The notes: generated by a model from the letters alone, not told the origin. A DNA stretch of 64,000 nt from Xanthomonas fragariae (GCF_017603965.1 NZ_CP071955.1:1922001-1986000), one strand, 5' to 3'; numbered from the stretch's first letter, positions 18,187-26,513 are shown. A program made the numbers and translations.

Positions 18187-19285
18187 CGGTTCGCAGGATG
18201 TGAGACTCCCCTCGTCTAACAGGGGAGTCAGTGAATTCAGGAACAGTGATGGCACCCTCACTGTGATCATCGATTGGTTTTCAGCTTCGGTAGATCTATT
18301 CGCTGTGTTGCGCCATGTCGGCTACCTCGACCGCGACGACGCCGAAGAGGTCCGCCAGTGGTCTGACGCATGCGCCGAAAACGCCATGGTCATCGCGATC
18401 AACCTGTTTACGTTCTTCTTCGCCGGCCTGGGCATGGAACTGGACAAGCAGGCAGGCCCCGGCAGCTTTTACACCTGGCGTGTGCGTGTTCTCGATCGCG
18501 AAGGCAAGCACGTCGGGATCATCGAGTTTGGTGGCGAAGATTGCCGCCGCAAGGATGGCACCTACACCGCCCGCATTGAATTGACCGGTGCCGGCTGCGC
18601 TATGGTGAGCGCAGCGCGCTGCGGCCATGCGAAGCGGTGGCTGGAGCTTCGAGCGAAGCTCGAAAGCTGCGCAGGACGGTTGACCCGTGTGGACACTGCT
18701 GCCGACGATCTGCTGGGGAAATACCCGCTCAAACTCGCGCAGACGTGGTACTCGGATGGCGAGTTCGATAATCGTGGTCAGCGCCCCAAGGCGCAGCTGA
18801 TCGACGACTACGACAGCGGCGACGGCAAGACGCTGTATGTCGGGACCAAGAAGTCCGAAAAGCAGCTGCGCGTGTATGAGAAGGGCAGGGAACAGGGAGA
18901 CAAGGAATCGCCCTGGGTGCGCTACGAGGCGCAATTTAAGGCATCCAACCGCAAGGATCTGTCGCTAGACATTCTCCGCGATCCTGCTGGCTATCTGCTT
19001 GGCGCGTATCCGGTGCTGCACTTCCTCAACTGCGTAGCGCTGCGCATGGACATCACCAAGGCGGCGGTCGATGCCACGTGGAAAAGTGCGCGTCGCCACA
19101 TTAAACGCCAGTACGGCGCAACCCTCAATTTCATCGTGCGGCATTGCCCAACGCCAGACGCGTTGCATGCCGTGATCAGTACCTGCACGTCGCATCGGCT
19201 ACCGGCGTGGGCAACAGCAGACGTAGCCAACCAATGGCCCGAAATCGCGGGCATCAATCAAACCTTAGAAGGGGTTACACCATGA
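18173..19285 (+). CDS. Phage replication initiation protein (gene II/RstA type), prophage 1
   Basis: 370 residues from ATG 18173, preceded by GGAG at 4 bp (ATG 18179 is an alternative). Rep_trans-like features are IDWFSASVD near the start, RVDTAADDLLGKYP, TLYVGTKKSEKQLRVYEKG (catalytic Tyr region) and WVRYEAQFK. It nicks the replicative form to start rolling-circle synthesis. The stop overlaps the next ATG. The last 35 residues (STCTSHRLPAWATADVANQWPE) recur as an untranslated relic in prophage 2 at about 28580-28688, although the two Rep proteins are otherwise dissimilar. Confidence 0.85.
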   Translation: MRMADGSQDVRLPSSNRGVSEFRNSDGTLTVIIDWFSASVDLFAVLRHVGYLDRDDAEEVRQWSDACAENAMVIAINLFTFFFAGLGMELDKQAGPGSFYTWRVRVLDREGKHVGIIEFGGEDCRRKDGTYTARIELTGAGCAMVSAARCGHAKRWLELRAKLESCAGRLTRVDTAADDLLGKYPLKLAQTWYSDGEFDNRGQRPKAQLIDDYDSGDGKTLYVGTKKSEKQLRVYEKGREQGDKESPWVRYEAQFKASNRKDLSLDILRDPAGYLLGAYPVLHFLNCVALRMDITKAAVDATWKSARRHIKRQYGATLNFIVRHCPTPDALHAVISTCTSHRLPAWATADVANQWPEIAGINQTLEGVTP

Positions 19286-19578
19286 GCGGAATCAAAGTCA
19301 CTGTGTTGAGCGCGGAAGTCGATGAGCGTGGCGGCACGTTCAAGGATGACGAGGGCAAGGATCGGGAATACACGACGCGCAAGCAGAAAGCCAAGCTCGA
19401 AGCAGGCGGCTTCGCGTATCCCCTTGATGTGCGCTTGGAGAAGGGTCAGTCGGCCTATCAGCCCGGTGAGTACGAGCTGGATCTGGAAGCCATGGTGACC
19501 GTCAACAAGGGCGCCATCAATTACAGCAAATTTCATGTGCTGCGCCCGCTCAAGGCGCCTGCTCGCGTCGCTGCCTAA
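19282..19578 (+). CDS. ssDNA-binding protein (gene V), prophage 1
   Basis: 98 residues, coupled by ATGA to the Rep gene. The sequence IKVTVLSAEVDERGGTFKDD and YTTRKQKAKLEAGGFAYPLDV fits the phage_DNA_bind/OB-fold protein that coats new plus strands before extrusion. The copy at 28686 is about 70 percent identical by eye, the most divergent member of the otherwise near-identical structural block. Confidence 0.82.
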   Translation: MSGIKVTVLSAEVDERGGTFKDDEGKDREYTTRKQKAKLEAGGFAYPLDVRLEKGQSAYQPGEYELDLEAMVTVNKGAINYSKFHVLRPLKAPARVAA

Positions 19579-19581
19579 GAC

Positions 19582-19833
19582 ATGGCCCTGTGCGTAGCCC
19601 TGCAAGCAGATGGCACGTTGGTTCCCACCGGCCAATCGGTTAGCGAGTGCAGCGGCTATGTGCTGGTCACTGGTAGCGAATACAGCGTGTATGCGCTGGT
19701 GCAAGAAGCGTTCGCCATGCCCAGCAAGGAGGATGCCGTGGCGTGGTCCACCGGCTGTTGTGGTCTGGTGATCGTGTGGTTCGTCTTGGGGCGCCTTGCC
19801 GGCAGCGTCGCGGGCATGTTCAACAACCGGTAA
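19582..19833 (+). CDS. Small coat-region membrane protein, prophage 1
   Basis: 83 residues starting MALCVALQADGTLVPTGQSV, with one hydrophobic segment near the C-terminus (STGCCGLVIVWFVLGRLAGSV). It follows gene V by 3 bp. In Xanthomonas inoviruses this slot holds a minor coat or assembly protein; that is inferred from position. Confidence 0.7.
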   Translation: MALCVALQADGTLVPTGQSVSECSGYVLVTGSEYSVYALVQEAFAMPSKEDAVAWSTGCCGLVIVWFVLGRLAGSVAGMFNNR

Positions 19834-19863
19834 ACCAATCATCAATTAACTAGGAGATAAAAC

Positions 19864-19992
19864 ATGGGCGACATTTTGTCGGGTTTGAGCGCAGCTGAGG
19901 CTGTGACTGCTGTAATCGGTGCAGCCGCGCTGATCGCGTTGGTCGGTTTCACCAAGTGGGGTGCAAAGAAGGTGGCCGGCTTCTTCGGCTAA
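19864..19992 (+). CDS. Major coat protein (gene VIII), prophage 1
   Basis: 42 residues, MGDILSGLSAAEAVTAVIGA then ALIALVGFTKWGAKKVAGFFG. An acidic N-terminus, one membrane helix and a basic C-terminus are the hallmark of inovirus major coat. No cleavable signal, as in Cf and phiLf. It has a strong RBS (TAGGAGATAAAACATG) and a hairpin terminator directly behind. It is shorter than most gene finders accept. Confidence 0.88.
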   Translation: MGDILSGLSAAEAVTAVIGAAALIALVGFTKWGAKKVAGFFG

Positions 19993-20005
19993 CGGTGGTG
20001 AGGGT

Positions 20006-20038
20006 AGGGCGGCGCTTTGGTGTCGCCCTCTCTCTTTC
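20006..20038 (+). terminator. Hairpin terminator after gene VIII, prophage 1
   Basis: AGGGCGGCGCTTTGGTGTCGCCCT followed by CTCTCTTTCT. It probably keeps coat transcripts abundant relative to the downstream genes. Confidence 0.6.
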
Positions 20039-20046
20039 TGGGGGTC

Positions 20047-20124
20047 ATGATGATCGTTCTATTGTTTTGTGCATGCATGGGCGCGCTGTGTGGGTGGGCG
20101 GCTGTCAAGGGGCTTGACGCGTGA
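20047..20124 (+). CDS. 25-residue membrane peptide (minor coat candidate), prophage 1
   Basis: [20 protein letters not shown] followed by KGLDA, one membrane helix. Its TGA overlaps the GTG start of gene III (GTGA at 20121). It resembles the tiny pVII/pIX-like coat proteins. An identical copy is at 29448. Confidence 0.65.
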   Translation: MMIVLLFCACMGALCGWAAVKGLDA

Positions 20125-21281
20125 GGCTTGTATATGCAGCCCTGGTTTTTCTTTGCTGTTTTATCAGTCCTCATGTCTTGCATGCACAGACGATGGATGA
20201 CGGCCAGGCAAAGCAGGCTTGTATTCAGGAAGGCAAGCGTCTTGTTTCCAGTTTTCCCAATCAGTTTCGAAATTCCTCATGTAGCTTGGCTGCCGGTAGG
20301 AATCTCTATCGCTGTTTTATCGAGCAAAAATTTACGTCTGGTTGGGAGGCGACCACGTGTGGAGAGTGGCCGTTTTCTAGCTCGTGCGCTTCTCGGCCCG
20401 TATCTACTTCCGGTTGGTCAGCGCTTGGCAGTGGTGCCAGTTGTGATGCTGGTTGCGCGATGGGGCCTGCCACCTCGGCAGACACCTTTACGGCTGGCGG
20501 CAAGACGTATTTTAGTTTGGCCGGCGCAAAGCCTACCGGTGCCACCTGCACGTATGGCGACGGCTCAGGGCAGGTGGTCAAAGATCAAGATTGTGTGCAG
20601 TCCGGCACGCTGACGATGTGCATTCGCAGCGATGGCAAGAATTGCGCGACCGCATCGACCGGAAAACAGTTCTGTTGGTCGCCCGGGGAATCGGGCGTTA
20701 AGAAAGCCGACAACAACAATCAGTCTGCTACCAAGTCACCGGAGAGTGCGTCCATCAACGCTCCCAGTGATGCCCCTGCTAACGGCGGCGATTGGAAGGT
20801 GACCGGGCAGGGCACCTCGTCTGAAACCAGGGGCGGTGTCACGACCAATTCCAACGTGACCACCTTCGATAGCACTTATGGCAAGGACGGCACCGGCAAG
20901 GGTGACGGTACTGGAACCGGCTCTGGCGGTGGTTCTGGCGGCGATGGCGATGGCGATGGCGATGGCGATGATGGCGATGATCCTGGCGAAGGTGCAGCTA
21001 TCGGAGACCTCTACACCAAGAGCGACAAGACGGTGGAGTCGGTCGTGTCGAAGTTCGCAACGCAGGTGCGTGCGACGCCTATTGCGGGCGGCATCCTTAG
21101 CTTTATGCAGGTCCCGTCTGGTGGCTCGTGCCCAGTGTTCAGTCTGGGTGCCTCGAAGTTCTGGGATGCCATGACAATCGATTTCCACTGTAGCGGCACC
21201 TTCCTTGCGTTCTTGCGTGCGTGTGGGTGGGTCATTCTCGCGATTGCCGGCTATGCCGCCATCCGCATTGCGGTGACATAA
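20121..21281 (+). CDS. Adsorption/minor coat protein (gene III), prophage 1
   Basis: 386 residues. A signal peptide ([22 protein letters not shown]) is followed by a Cys-rich receptor-binding domain (about 25-200), then a Ser/Thr/Gly/Asp linker with [12 protein letters not shown], a conserved C-terminal domain and a membrane anchor ([20 protein letters not shown]). GTG start overlaps the preceding stop. Expected at the virion tip, binding pilus and Tol-type receptors. The prophage 2 copy differs mainly in the Asp linker. Confidence 0.83.
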   Translation: MRLVYAALVFLCCFISPHVLHAQTMDDGQAKQACIQEGKRLVSSFPNQFRNSSCSLAAGRNLYRCFIEQKFTSGWEATTCGEWPFSSSCASRPVSTSGWSALGSGASCDAGCAMGPATSADTFTAGGKTYFSLAGAKPTGATCTYGDGSGQVVKDQDCVQSGTLTMCIRSDGKNCATASTGKQFCWSPGESGVKKADNNNQSATKSPESASINAPSDAPANGGDWKVTGQGTSSETRGGVTTNSNVTTFDSTYGKDGTGKGDGTGTGSGGGSGGDGDGDGDGDDGDDPGEGAAIGDLYTKSDKTVESVVSKFATQVRATPIAGGILSFMQVPSGGSCPVFSLGASKFWDAMTIDFHCSGTFLAFLRACGWVILAIAGYAAIRIAVT

Positions 21282-21504
21282 GGGGTAGGGCATGCAAGCT
21301 GGTTGGTTGAGTGATTTGACGGCATGGATTTGGAAGGCTGTCAAAACGGTGTGGCAGGCGTTTGCCGACTTCTTTAGCGATCTGTTCGTTCTTTTTCTCG
21401 ATAAGGCCCTGTCGGCGGTGCTTTATGTCATGAACCTGCTACCAATGCCCGACTTCATGAAGGGTTGAACCGCCCCGGGATTTCGGGAGGCTGTTTGGTT
21501 TGAG

Positions 21505-22389
21505 TCACGCCGCTTTGGCGTAACCGGCCTGTTGTCGATAGTAAGCCTCTTCGGCTTCCGCTGGCGGAATGTTCCCGATCGACCCCAGCAAGCGTTTGTG
21601 GTTGTACCAGTCCACCCAATCCAGCGTGGCCAGTTCCACATCCTGGCGGTTGCGCCACGCGCGCCGGTGGATCACCTCGGCCTTGTACAACCCGTTGATC
21701 GTCTCGGCCAACGCGTTGTCATAGCTATCGCCCACGCTGCCCACCGACGGCTCGATCCCGGCGTCGGCCAGCCGCTCGGTGTAGCGGATCGACACATACT
21801 GCACGCCGCGGTCGGAGTGGTGGATCAGGCCGCCTTCGGTTGGACGACGCGCATGCAGCGCCTGCTCCAGCGCGTCCAGCACGAAGTCCGTGTGCGCCGT
21901 CTGCGACACCTTCCAGCCCACGATCCGCCGTGCGTACACGTCGATCACGAAGGCCACGTACACGAACCCGGCCCAGGTCGAGACATACGTGAAGTCGCTG
22001 ACCCACAGTCGGTTCGGCGACGGCGCATGGAACTGTCGGTTCACCTTGTCCAGCGGGCACGGCCGCTTGTCGCTGATCGTGGTCTTGACCACCTTCCCGC
22101 GTACCACGCCGCGCAGGCCAAGTGCGCCCATCAGTCGCTCCACCGTGCAGCGGGCCACCGCATAGCCCTCGCGCTTGAGCTGCCGCCAGACCTTGCGCAC
22201 GCCGTACACCTGTCGGTTCTGCTCCCATACCCGCCGGATCTGCGGGCGCAGCGCCTGGTCCTTCCACCAGCGGTTCGGGCGCAAGTTCGCGTCCGCTTCC
22301 CGCTGCGCGTGGCGGTAATACGTCGACGGGGCAACCTGCAGCACCTTGCAGATTGGCTCGACCCCGTGAACATCGCAATGTTCGGTCAC
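21505..22389 (-). CDS. IS3-family transposase OrfB, copy 2
   Basis: 294 residues, identical in sequence to the copy at 15640-16524, with the same DDE residues (WVSDFTYV, HHSDRGVQ, AETINGLYK). Intact and presumably produced as an OrfAB frameshift fusion. Confidence 0.95.
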   Translation of the reverse strand: MTEHCDVHGVEPICKVLQVAPSTYYRHAQREADANLRPNRWWKDQALRPQIRRVWEQNRQVYGVRKVWRQLKREGYAVARCTVERLMGALGLRGVVRGKVVKTTISDKRPCPLDKVNRQFHAPSPNRLWVSDFTYVSTWAGFVYVAFVIDVYARRIVGWKVSQTAHTDFVLDALEQALHARRPTEGGLIHHSDRGVQYVSIRYTERLADAGIEPSVGSVGDSYDNALAETINGLYKAEVIHRRAWRNRQDVELATLDWVDWYNHKRLLGSIGNIPPAEAEEAYYRQQAGYAKAA

Positions 22390-22397
22390 GAACGTGG

Positions 22398-22718
22398 TCA
22401 GGGCTTGAAGCGGCGGTCGAGCTCCGCCTGGGCAAAATACGCGCTGGCCTTGCGCAGGATCTCGTTGGCTTGCCTCAGCTCGCGCACTTCGCGTTCCAGC
22501 GCTTTCATCCGCGTCCGCTCGTCCGTCGTCAGCCCCTGACGCTTGCCGGCATCACGCTCGGCCTGACGCACCCAGTTGCACAGCGTCTGCGACGAACAGC
22601 CAATCTTCCCGGCAATCGATTCGATCGCCGCCCACTGCGAGCCGTACTCGCCCTGATGCTCCCGCACCAGCCGAACCGCGCGCTCTCGCACTTCCGGTGA
22701 ATATTTCGTCTTGCTCAT
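22398..22718 (-). CDS. IS3-family transposase OrfA, copy 2
   Basis: 106 residues, identical to the copy at 16533-16853: HTH_Tnp_1 domain followed by a coiled-coil zipper. It is the DNA-binding half of the transposase. Confidence 0.94.
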   Translation of the reverse strand: MSKTKYSPEVRERAVRLVREHQGEYGSQWAAIESIAGKIGCSSQTLCNWVRQAERDAGKRQGLTTDERTRMKALEREVRELRQANEILRKASAYFAQAELDRRFKP

Positions 22719-22919
22719 CGCCCCATCTTCTCAAGAGTTGGAGCCTCCCGAAATCCCGGGGCGGTTCAGGTCATAGCATTGGTGAGATGCTCGGCAATGC
22801 CGGTAGCACAATATTGTGGTTCGCTGATGTTTTTATGATTGGTCCATCGCTCGTTGCCATTGGCGCGGCGATGATTTTCTACGTGCTGCGTCGGGTGCTG
22901 ACGCTGGGGATTTGGTGAC

Positions 22920-24254
22920 ATGCTCGTTTTCAACGAAGGTGTGCCGCGCGCCGGCAAGAGCTATGACGCGGTGAAGAACCATATTTTGCCTGCCATCAAG
23001 AAAGGTCGGCGCGTGTTCGCTCGTCTCAATGGTCTACGTCATGACCGCATCGCCAAGCATCTTGGGATGGAGGAAAAAGACGTGCAGCACTGGCTGGTGC
23101 TGGTGGACACCAAGGACGTGGCCAAGCTGTTTGCGTGCACGCAGGATGCGTCGGGCAAATGGTGCATTCCGGACGAGTTCAAAGATGCTTTGGTCGTGAT
23201 CGATGAAGTGCACGAGTTCTATGTCAACGAGCGTAAGCCCCTTGAACCGGCCGTCGAAAATTTCTGGGCGTTGCTTGGCCAGAACGGCGGCGATGCGGTC
23301 ATCATGACGCAGTGGATCAACCGCCTGCACTCGGCGGTCAAGGCGCGCATCGAGAAGAAAAACACGTTCCAGAAGCTCACGGCAGTCGGCATGAAAAGCC
23401 GCTATCGCGTCACGTATTTCCACACGACCTCGCCCGGTAAATTCGAGAAGGTCGGCGGCCAGACGCTCAAGTACGATTCCGCGATTTTCCCGCTCTATGA
23501 CGGCTATGCGCCGGGCGCAGAGAACACTGAGGTCTATGAAGAGGGCGGCAAGAACGTGTGGGCCGCGATGGCGGTGCGTGCCGTCATTTTTCTGGTTATT
23601 GGTGGGGTCGGCCTCTATTTCTTTGTCAGCTATTTCAATAAGGGCAAGCAGCCCCCGCATGCCGCTGCCGCTGGCCCGTCAGCGACGCCAGCGGTCGGGC
23701 AGGTGTTCAAGCCTGGTCAGCTGGTCTCTGCACCTGGGCAGCAAGGCATGCCAAACGCCGTTGTCGATCCGCTCGCCGATCTGACTTCGGAGCAGCGCTA
23801 CGTCATCCAGTTGGCCGAAAAGGGCCGCATCCGCGTTGCGGCCATCGCTCAGTTCGATGGCCGGGATCGCGCGTGGGTGCAGTGGATCGACACGTCTAAT
23901 ATCGTCTTGGAGCAACTGGATTTGGGCCAGCTGCGCGCACTCGGTTTCGATGCCACGGTGCAGGCATATGGCGTGCGTTTGGTGGCTGGTAAACACATCG
24001 TGGTGGCCACCGCGTGGCCGTGGCATGAGCCCGTCCGCGAGCAGGACCCACGCCTTTACAATACCTCGCCTGATGGCAAGAGCGATGGCGCTGCTGGCGT
24101 TGCGACCGCAGGGAGTGACGCCGGCCGCGCTGATCGCGACCACATTGCAGGTGGCGCAGTGATCGAGTATCGAACGCGCGCTTTGGGTACGTTTCCGGAG
24201 AACAAGCCATATACGTCGAACACGTACACCCCACAGACCACGCGCGACATGTAG
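22920..24254 (+). CDS. zot: Zot-family assembly ATPase (gene I), prophage 1
   Basis: 444 residues. Walker A is GVPRAGKS at residues 7-14, and VVIDEVHEFY (about 94-103) is Walker B-like. A membrane segment (AVIFLVIGGVGLYFFVSYF, about 212-230) is followed by a periplasmic region rich in Ala/Pro/Gly. It forms the inner-membrane export/assembly motor together with a secretin. No secretin gene (gene IV) is present, so the phage must use the host's, as known for related inoviruses. It starts 2 bp after gene VI. Confidence 0.9.
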   Translation: MLVFNEGVPRAGKSYDAVKNHILPAIKKGRRVFARLNGLRHDRIAKHLGMEEKDVQHWLVLVDTKDVAKLFACTQDASGKWCIPDEFKDALVVIDEVHEFYVNERKPLEPAVENFWALLGQNGGDAVIMTQWINRLHSAVKARIEKKNTFQKLTAVGMKSRYRVTYFHTTSPGKFEKVGGQTLKYDSAIFPLYDGYAPGAENTEVYEEGGKNVWAAMAVRAVIFLVIGGVGLYFFVSYFNKGKQPPHAAAAGPSATPAVGQVFKPGQLVSAPGQQGMPNAVVDPLADLTSEQRYVIQLAEKGRIRVAAIAQFDGRDRAWVQWIDTSNIVLEQLDLGQLRALGFDATVQAYGVRLVAGKHIVVATAWPWHEPVREQDPRLYNTSPDGKSDGAAGVATAGSDAGRADRDHIAGGAVIEYRTRALGTFPENKPYTSNTYTPQTTRDM

Positions 24255-24274
24255 TTATCTAACGCGTTAGATAA
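24255..24274. promoter_or_regulatory. Single CTAACGCGTTAG palindrome in prophage 1
   Basis: TTATCTAACGCGTTAGATAA abuts the zot stop. In prophage 2 the same spot starts a cassette containing four such palindromes and two genes. Here one palindrome is left, followed by the sequence found after the last palindrome of prophage 2 (TTCAACGACAGCCCCGCC). Confidence 0.8.
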
Positions 24275-24340
24275 TTCAACGACAGCCCCGCCAGGGGCGC
24301 AGTCACAGGGGCGTCGGCTTTTCGCCTACGCCCAACCGAT

Positions 24341-24652
24341 CTAACATGGGTCGTTAGTCAGTTCTTGCCATCCGTTGGATAGCCGGCCAAAGCGCTTGCC
24401 TTGAATGCATCGTTCGTCCGATTCTAGGGGGCGTAGCTTGGGTGCTTCTGATTGGTGTCGCTGGGCGCTTGGCGTGTATAGGTCTCGCGCATTTGGTTGA
24501 GGCACCGAACCTGCAATGCTGCGCACGGTCAAGTAGCCTAGGCATAGTGCTACCACGCCTGCGAATGCGGCGGTCATTAGTTGTCCTACGAAGATGCCCA
24601 GGGCGATTTCCCACCAAAGCCCATCGTGGTTGTTTTGCGGTCGGTAGCTCAT
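24341..24652 (-). CDS. Accessory membrane protein found only in prophage 1
   Basis: 103 residues with one or two membrane segments (ALGIFVGQLMTAAFAGVVALCLGYLTV) and a polar tail. The start has AGGA at 7 bp. The block 24340-24685 interrupts sequence that is continuous in prophage 2 near 32980, so it is a lineage-specific insertion. A superinfection-exclusion role is possible but not shown. No family recognised. Confidence 0.55.
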   Translation of the reverse strand: MSYRPQNNHDGLWWEIALGIFVGQLMTAAFAGVVALCLGYLTVRSIAGSVPQPNARDLYTPSAQRHQSEAPKLRPLESDERCIQGKRFGRLSNGWQELTNDPC

Positions 24653-24689
24653 ATGGTTTCCTACGACGATGAGCGGGCATTGTAGGGGT

Positions 24690-24820
24690 GTAGGGGCAGC
24701 GCCCCTACGGATAACGCTTCACGCCTCACCCGCGCCGTGGACGTCTCGGCCCCCGCGTTCTATGCACAACCTGTGCTCTGTCGGCGAACTCCGCGCCAGC
24801 CACCACTGATGACCGCTTTT
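24690..24820 (-). repeat. Direct repeat A of the Abi cassette, prophage 1
   Basis: 131 bp starting with the hairpin GTAGGGGCAGCGCCCCTAC and ending GATGACCGCTTTT. Nearly identical to 26094-26224, where it is the 3' end of the DUF3653-type gene. Here it is a detached copy. Confidence 0.9.
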
Positions 24821-24860
24821 CTAGCTGCGGAGCTATAGTCAGTCGCATATCGTTGAGGGC

Positions 24861-25529
24861 TTAGGGCTTGGCGGCAATGATGGCTGTGGCGGTCTGGTTG
24901 TTGTCCATCCATGCCGCTGTAACCGTGCAGCGGTACGTCACGAGTGCCAGTATGGTCTGGTAGTCATTTGCCAACGCTCGGGCAAATATTGGCTCATGGT
25001 GGGCGATGCGATTGCGCAGCAAACGCACCCTCTCTAAGTCACGATAGATCGACATCCGCAAGTCGGCAACCGGTTTGGCCGGGTCAAGGTGCAGCATAAT
25101 GCGCCGCAGGTGTCGATCCCAAATGCGGGTGTCGTAGCGGCTTGTGAACATCTTCTGCCAAAAAACGAACTTCAATTCCGGGATCACCTTGCCCGTTGTC
25201 GGCGCTGCCCGTCTAGCTTTTTGCAAATCATGGCGCGGGCTGTAGCCCTGCGTCGGATCGGGCAAGCTACGCTCGAACGTTATTGACCACGGCCAGCGCG
25301 GCCCATAGAGCGCTTCCAGCGCGTCGGCCACAGCGTTACGAATGACTACCTCACATAGATGCAGGGGGGCTAAGAACGCACCTGACACCGCAGCATTCCA
25401 CGCGTAGAGCAACAGTGCCGCAGGGTCATCATCTGCTTGCACCCCGGCTGCGACCTCGAAGGTTCCCATGCGAGCCGCTGACAGCGCGGCCTTTACTGCA
25501 TCAATGGTCGTTTTCTGGCTGTTTGACAT
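24861..25529 (-). CDS. Abi-like protein with HEPN RxxxxH motif, prophage 1 cargo
   Basis: 222 residues from ATG 25529 (GTG 25535 also possible). It is helical, with VVIRNAVADALEALYG near residue 61 and LERVRLLRNRIAHHEPIF near the end. R172-NRIA-H177 is an Rx4H motif as in HEPN ribonucleases and Abi_2/AbiF proteins. Family knowledge: such proteins abort growth or cut RNA when other phages infect. It reads against the phage operon, between two 131-bp direct repeats, and recurs almost unchanged in prophage 2. Likely a phage-borne defence or exclusion gene. Confidence 0.72.
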   Translation of the reverse strand: MSNSQKTTIDAVKAALSAARMGTFEVAAGVQADDDPAALLLYAWNAAVSGAFLAPLHLCEVVIRNAVADALEALYGPRWPWSITFERSLPDPTQGYSPRHDLQKARRAAPTTGKVIPELKFVFWQKMFTSRYDTRIWDRHLRRIMLHLDPAKPVADLRMSIYRDLERVRLLRNRIAHHEPIFARALANDYQTILALVTYRCTVTAAWMDNNQTATAIIAAKP

Positions 25530-25618
25530 ACCCACCCGAAGGCCTTATATTTGAGCGACTAGCCACGGGACTAGCGGGCGCAAGCCTCCCCCCGAGGACA
25601 TACGATAGTACAAAGACG

Positions 25619-25650
25619 AAACCCGCCGACGCTGGCGGGTTTTTTCTTTT
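25619..25650. terminator. Hairpin with T-run upstream of the Abi-like gene
   Basis: ACCCGCCGACGCTGGCGGGT followed by TTTTTCTTTT on the plus strand. It lies between the small upstream gene and the Abi-like gene, so it would stop rightward readthrough and may attenuate leftward transcription. An identical hairpin is at about 33929-33960. Confidence 0.6.
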
Positions 25651-25652
25651 CT

Positions 25653-26047
25653 GAGGGTCGGCAGGGATCACGCACCCCTCGGCGGCGGGGTGGTTTCGAA
25701 AAATTCGGAGGGTGCCAATTGCGGAAGCTCTTCCGGAGAACCGAGCACAGCAATTGTGCTCTGCCATGGTTTGCTATTAGGGCCTTCCGTTGTTTCGTTA
25801 CCAACGTGAAGTAAGGCGCACCCGTGCACCGATATGAGATGGTTGACCACATCCTGAAATTCGTTAAACGAGCGTGTTTGGGCACCTTCACAGTCAAATG
25901 GGCAGTGGTGCGAAAGGCTATTCGAGACAGTAATGATGGCTTTGGATTCTTGGATGTTCACGGTGATTCTCGCTATCTATCGCTTTCGCATTCAATGGGT
26001 TGTCGACTAATTGGCTGTTTTTTTTACACGAATCGTTGCCGACTCTC
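25653..26047. repeat. Long palindromic-repeat element carrying a gene, prophage 1
   Basis: The left end GAGGGTCGGCAGGGAT and the right end TTGGCTGTTTTTTTTACACG...GTTGCCGACTCTC are the inverted ends of the repeat family seen around xopAD and the gibberellin operon. Instead of a 60-bp loop, about 330 bp with a complete gene lies between them. Confidence 0.7.
25668..25961 (-). CDS. 97-residue CxxxC/HxxxxH protein upstream of the Abi-like gene, prophage 1
   Basis: GTG start at 25961 (the prophage 2 allele has an ATG two codons earlier). CPFDC and HLISVH (about 21-49) have C2H2 zinc-finger-like spacing, followed by a beta-rich stretch GCALLHVGNETTEGPNSKPW. It is on the same strand as, and 138 bp upstream of, the Abi-like gene and fills an inverted-repeat element. 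A partner or antitoxin role is a hypothesis; no family recognised. Confidence 0.5.
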   Translation of the reverse strand: MNIQESKAIITVSNSLSHHCPFDCEGAQTRSFNEFQDVVNHLISVHGCALLHVGNETTEGPNSKPWQSTIAVLGSPEELPQLAPSEFFETTPPPRGA

Positions 26048-26093
26048 GGGTCTGGCTTTTCGCTTAAGCCTAAGCGATTGCGGGGTTCTGGGT

Positions 26094-26224
26094 GTAGGGG
26101 CAGCGCCCCTACGGATAACGCTTCACGCCTCACCCGCGCCGTGGACGTCTCGGCCCCCGCGTTCTATGCACAACCTGTGCTCTGTCGGCGAACTCCGCGC
26201 CAGCCACCACTGATGACCGCTTTT
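26094..26224 (-). repeat. Direct repeat B of the Abi cassette, prophage 1
   Basis: Same length and nearly the same bases as 24690-24820. It includes the last roughly 31 codons of the adjacent DUF3653-type gene plus the GTAGGGGC hairpin, so this is the parental copy. Confidence 0.9.
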
Positions 26225-26513
26225 CGCGTCTGTGCCGGAGCACGTCCCGCAGGTAGATGATCTTGCATGTCTCGGAGATCCTCGCTCCCGGAGTCCTTGT
26301 TGCCACAGGCTCTCCGGGCAGGTCCCGCCTGCAGTGCCGTTCCTCGGCCATCATCAATGACCACTCCCGCGCGATGCAGCAGGTCAGCGACCAGAACCGC
26401 ATGTCTGCTGGGTGTAGGTCTCGGCCCTCGGGAGTGAACATCCGGTTTCCCTGAAAACCAAAACCGGCCCAAGGGCCGGTCAGGTCCACGCGACCGTAGG
26501 TGTCTAGCTTCAT
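26130..26513 (-). CDS. DUF3653-like phage protein, prophage 1
   Basis: 127 residues, MKLDTYGRVDLTGPWAGFGF then FTPEGRDLHPADMRFWSLTC and AREWSLMMAEER. This pattern matches DUF3653 proteins seen in Xanthomonas and Stenotrophomonas filamentous phages, thought to be regulators. The C-terminus is Arg-rich (HRTRGPRRPRRG) and coded by the direct repeat. It is transcribed leftward near the right att end. Confidence 0.7.
   Translation of the reverse strand: MKLDTYGRVDLTGPWAGFGFQGNRMFTPEGRDLHPADMRFWSLTCCIAREWSLMMAEERHCRRDLPGEPVATRTPGARISETCKIIYLRDVLRHRREKRSSVVAGAEFADRAQVVHRTRGPRRPRRG

Larger units (their letters stand above)
21466..22768 (-). mobile_element. IS3-family insertion sequence, copy 2 (1303 bp) inside gene VI
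   Basis: Ends are identical to copy 1. The target GGT is duplicated: GGT at 21463-21465 before and GGT at 22769-22771 after. Comparison with the intact gene at 30702-31022 proves the insertion point. Transposase proteins are identical to copy 1, so the event is recent. Confidence 0.97.
21292..22918 (+). pseudogene. Gene VI (DUF2523-like minor coat), split by IS copy 2
   Basis: The 5' part (21292-21465) codes MQAGWLSDLTAWIWKAVKTV...MPDFMKG and the 3' part (22769-22918) codes [11 protein letters not shown] to the end LTLGIW. Removing the IS and one GGT target duplication restores the 106-residue protein of prophage 2. Gene VI is needed for virion ends, so prophage 1 should not make infectious particles unaided. 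Confidence 0.92.

Noticed and set aside
22920..24254. Zot as a toxin gene
   Set aside because: The position, Walker motif and membrane topology are those of the inovirus assembly ATPase; no evidence for a secreted toxin fragment.
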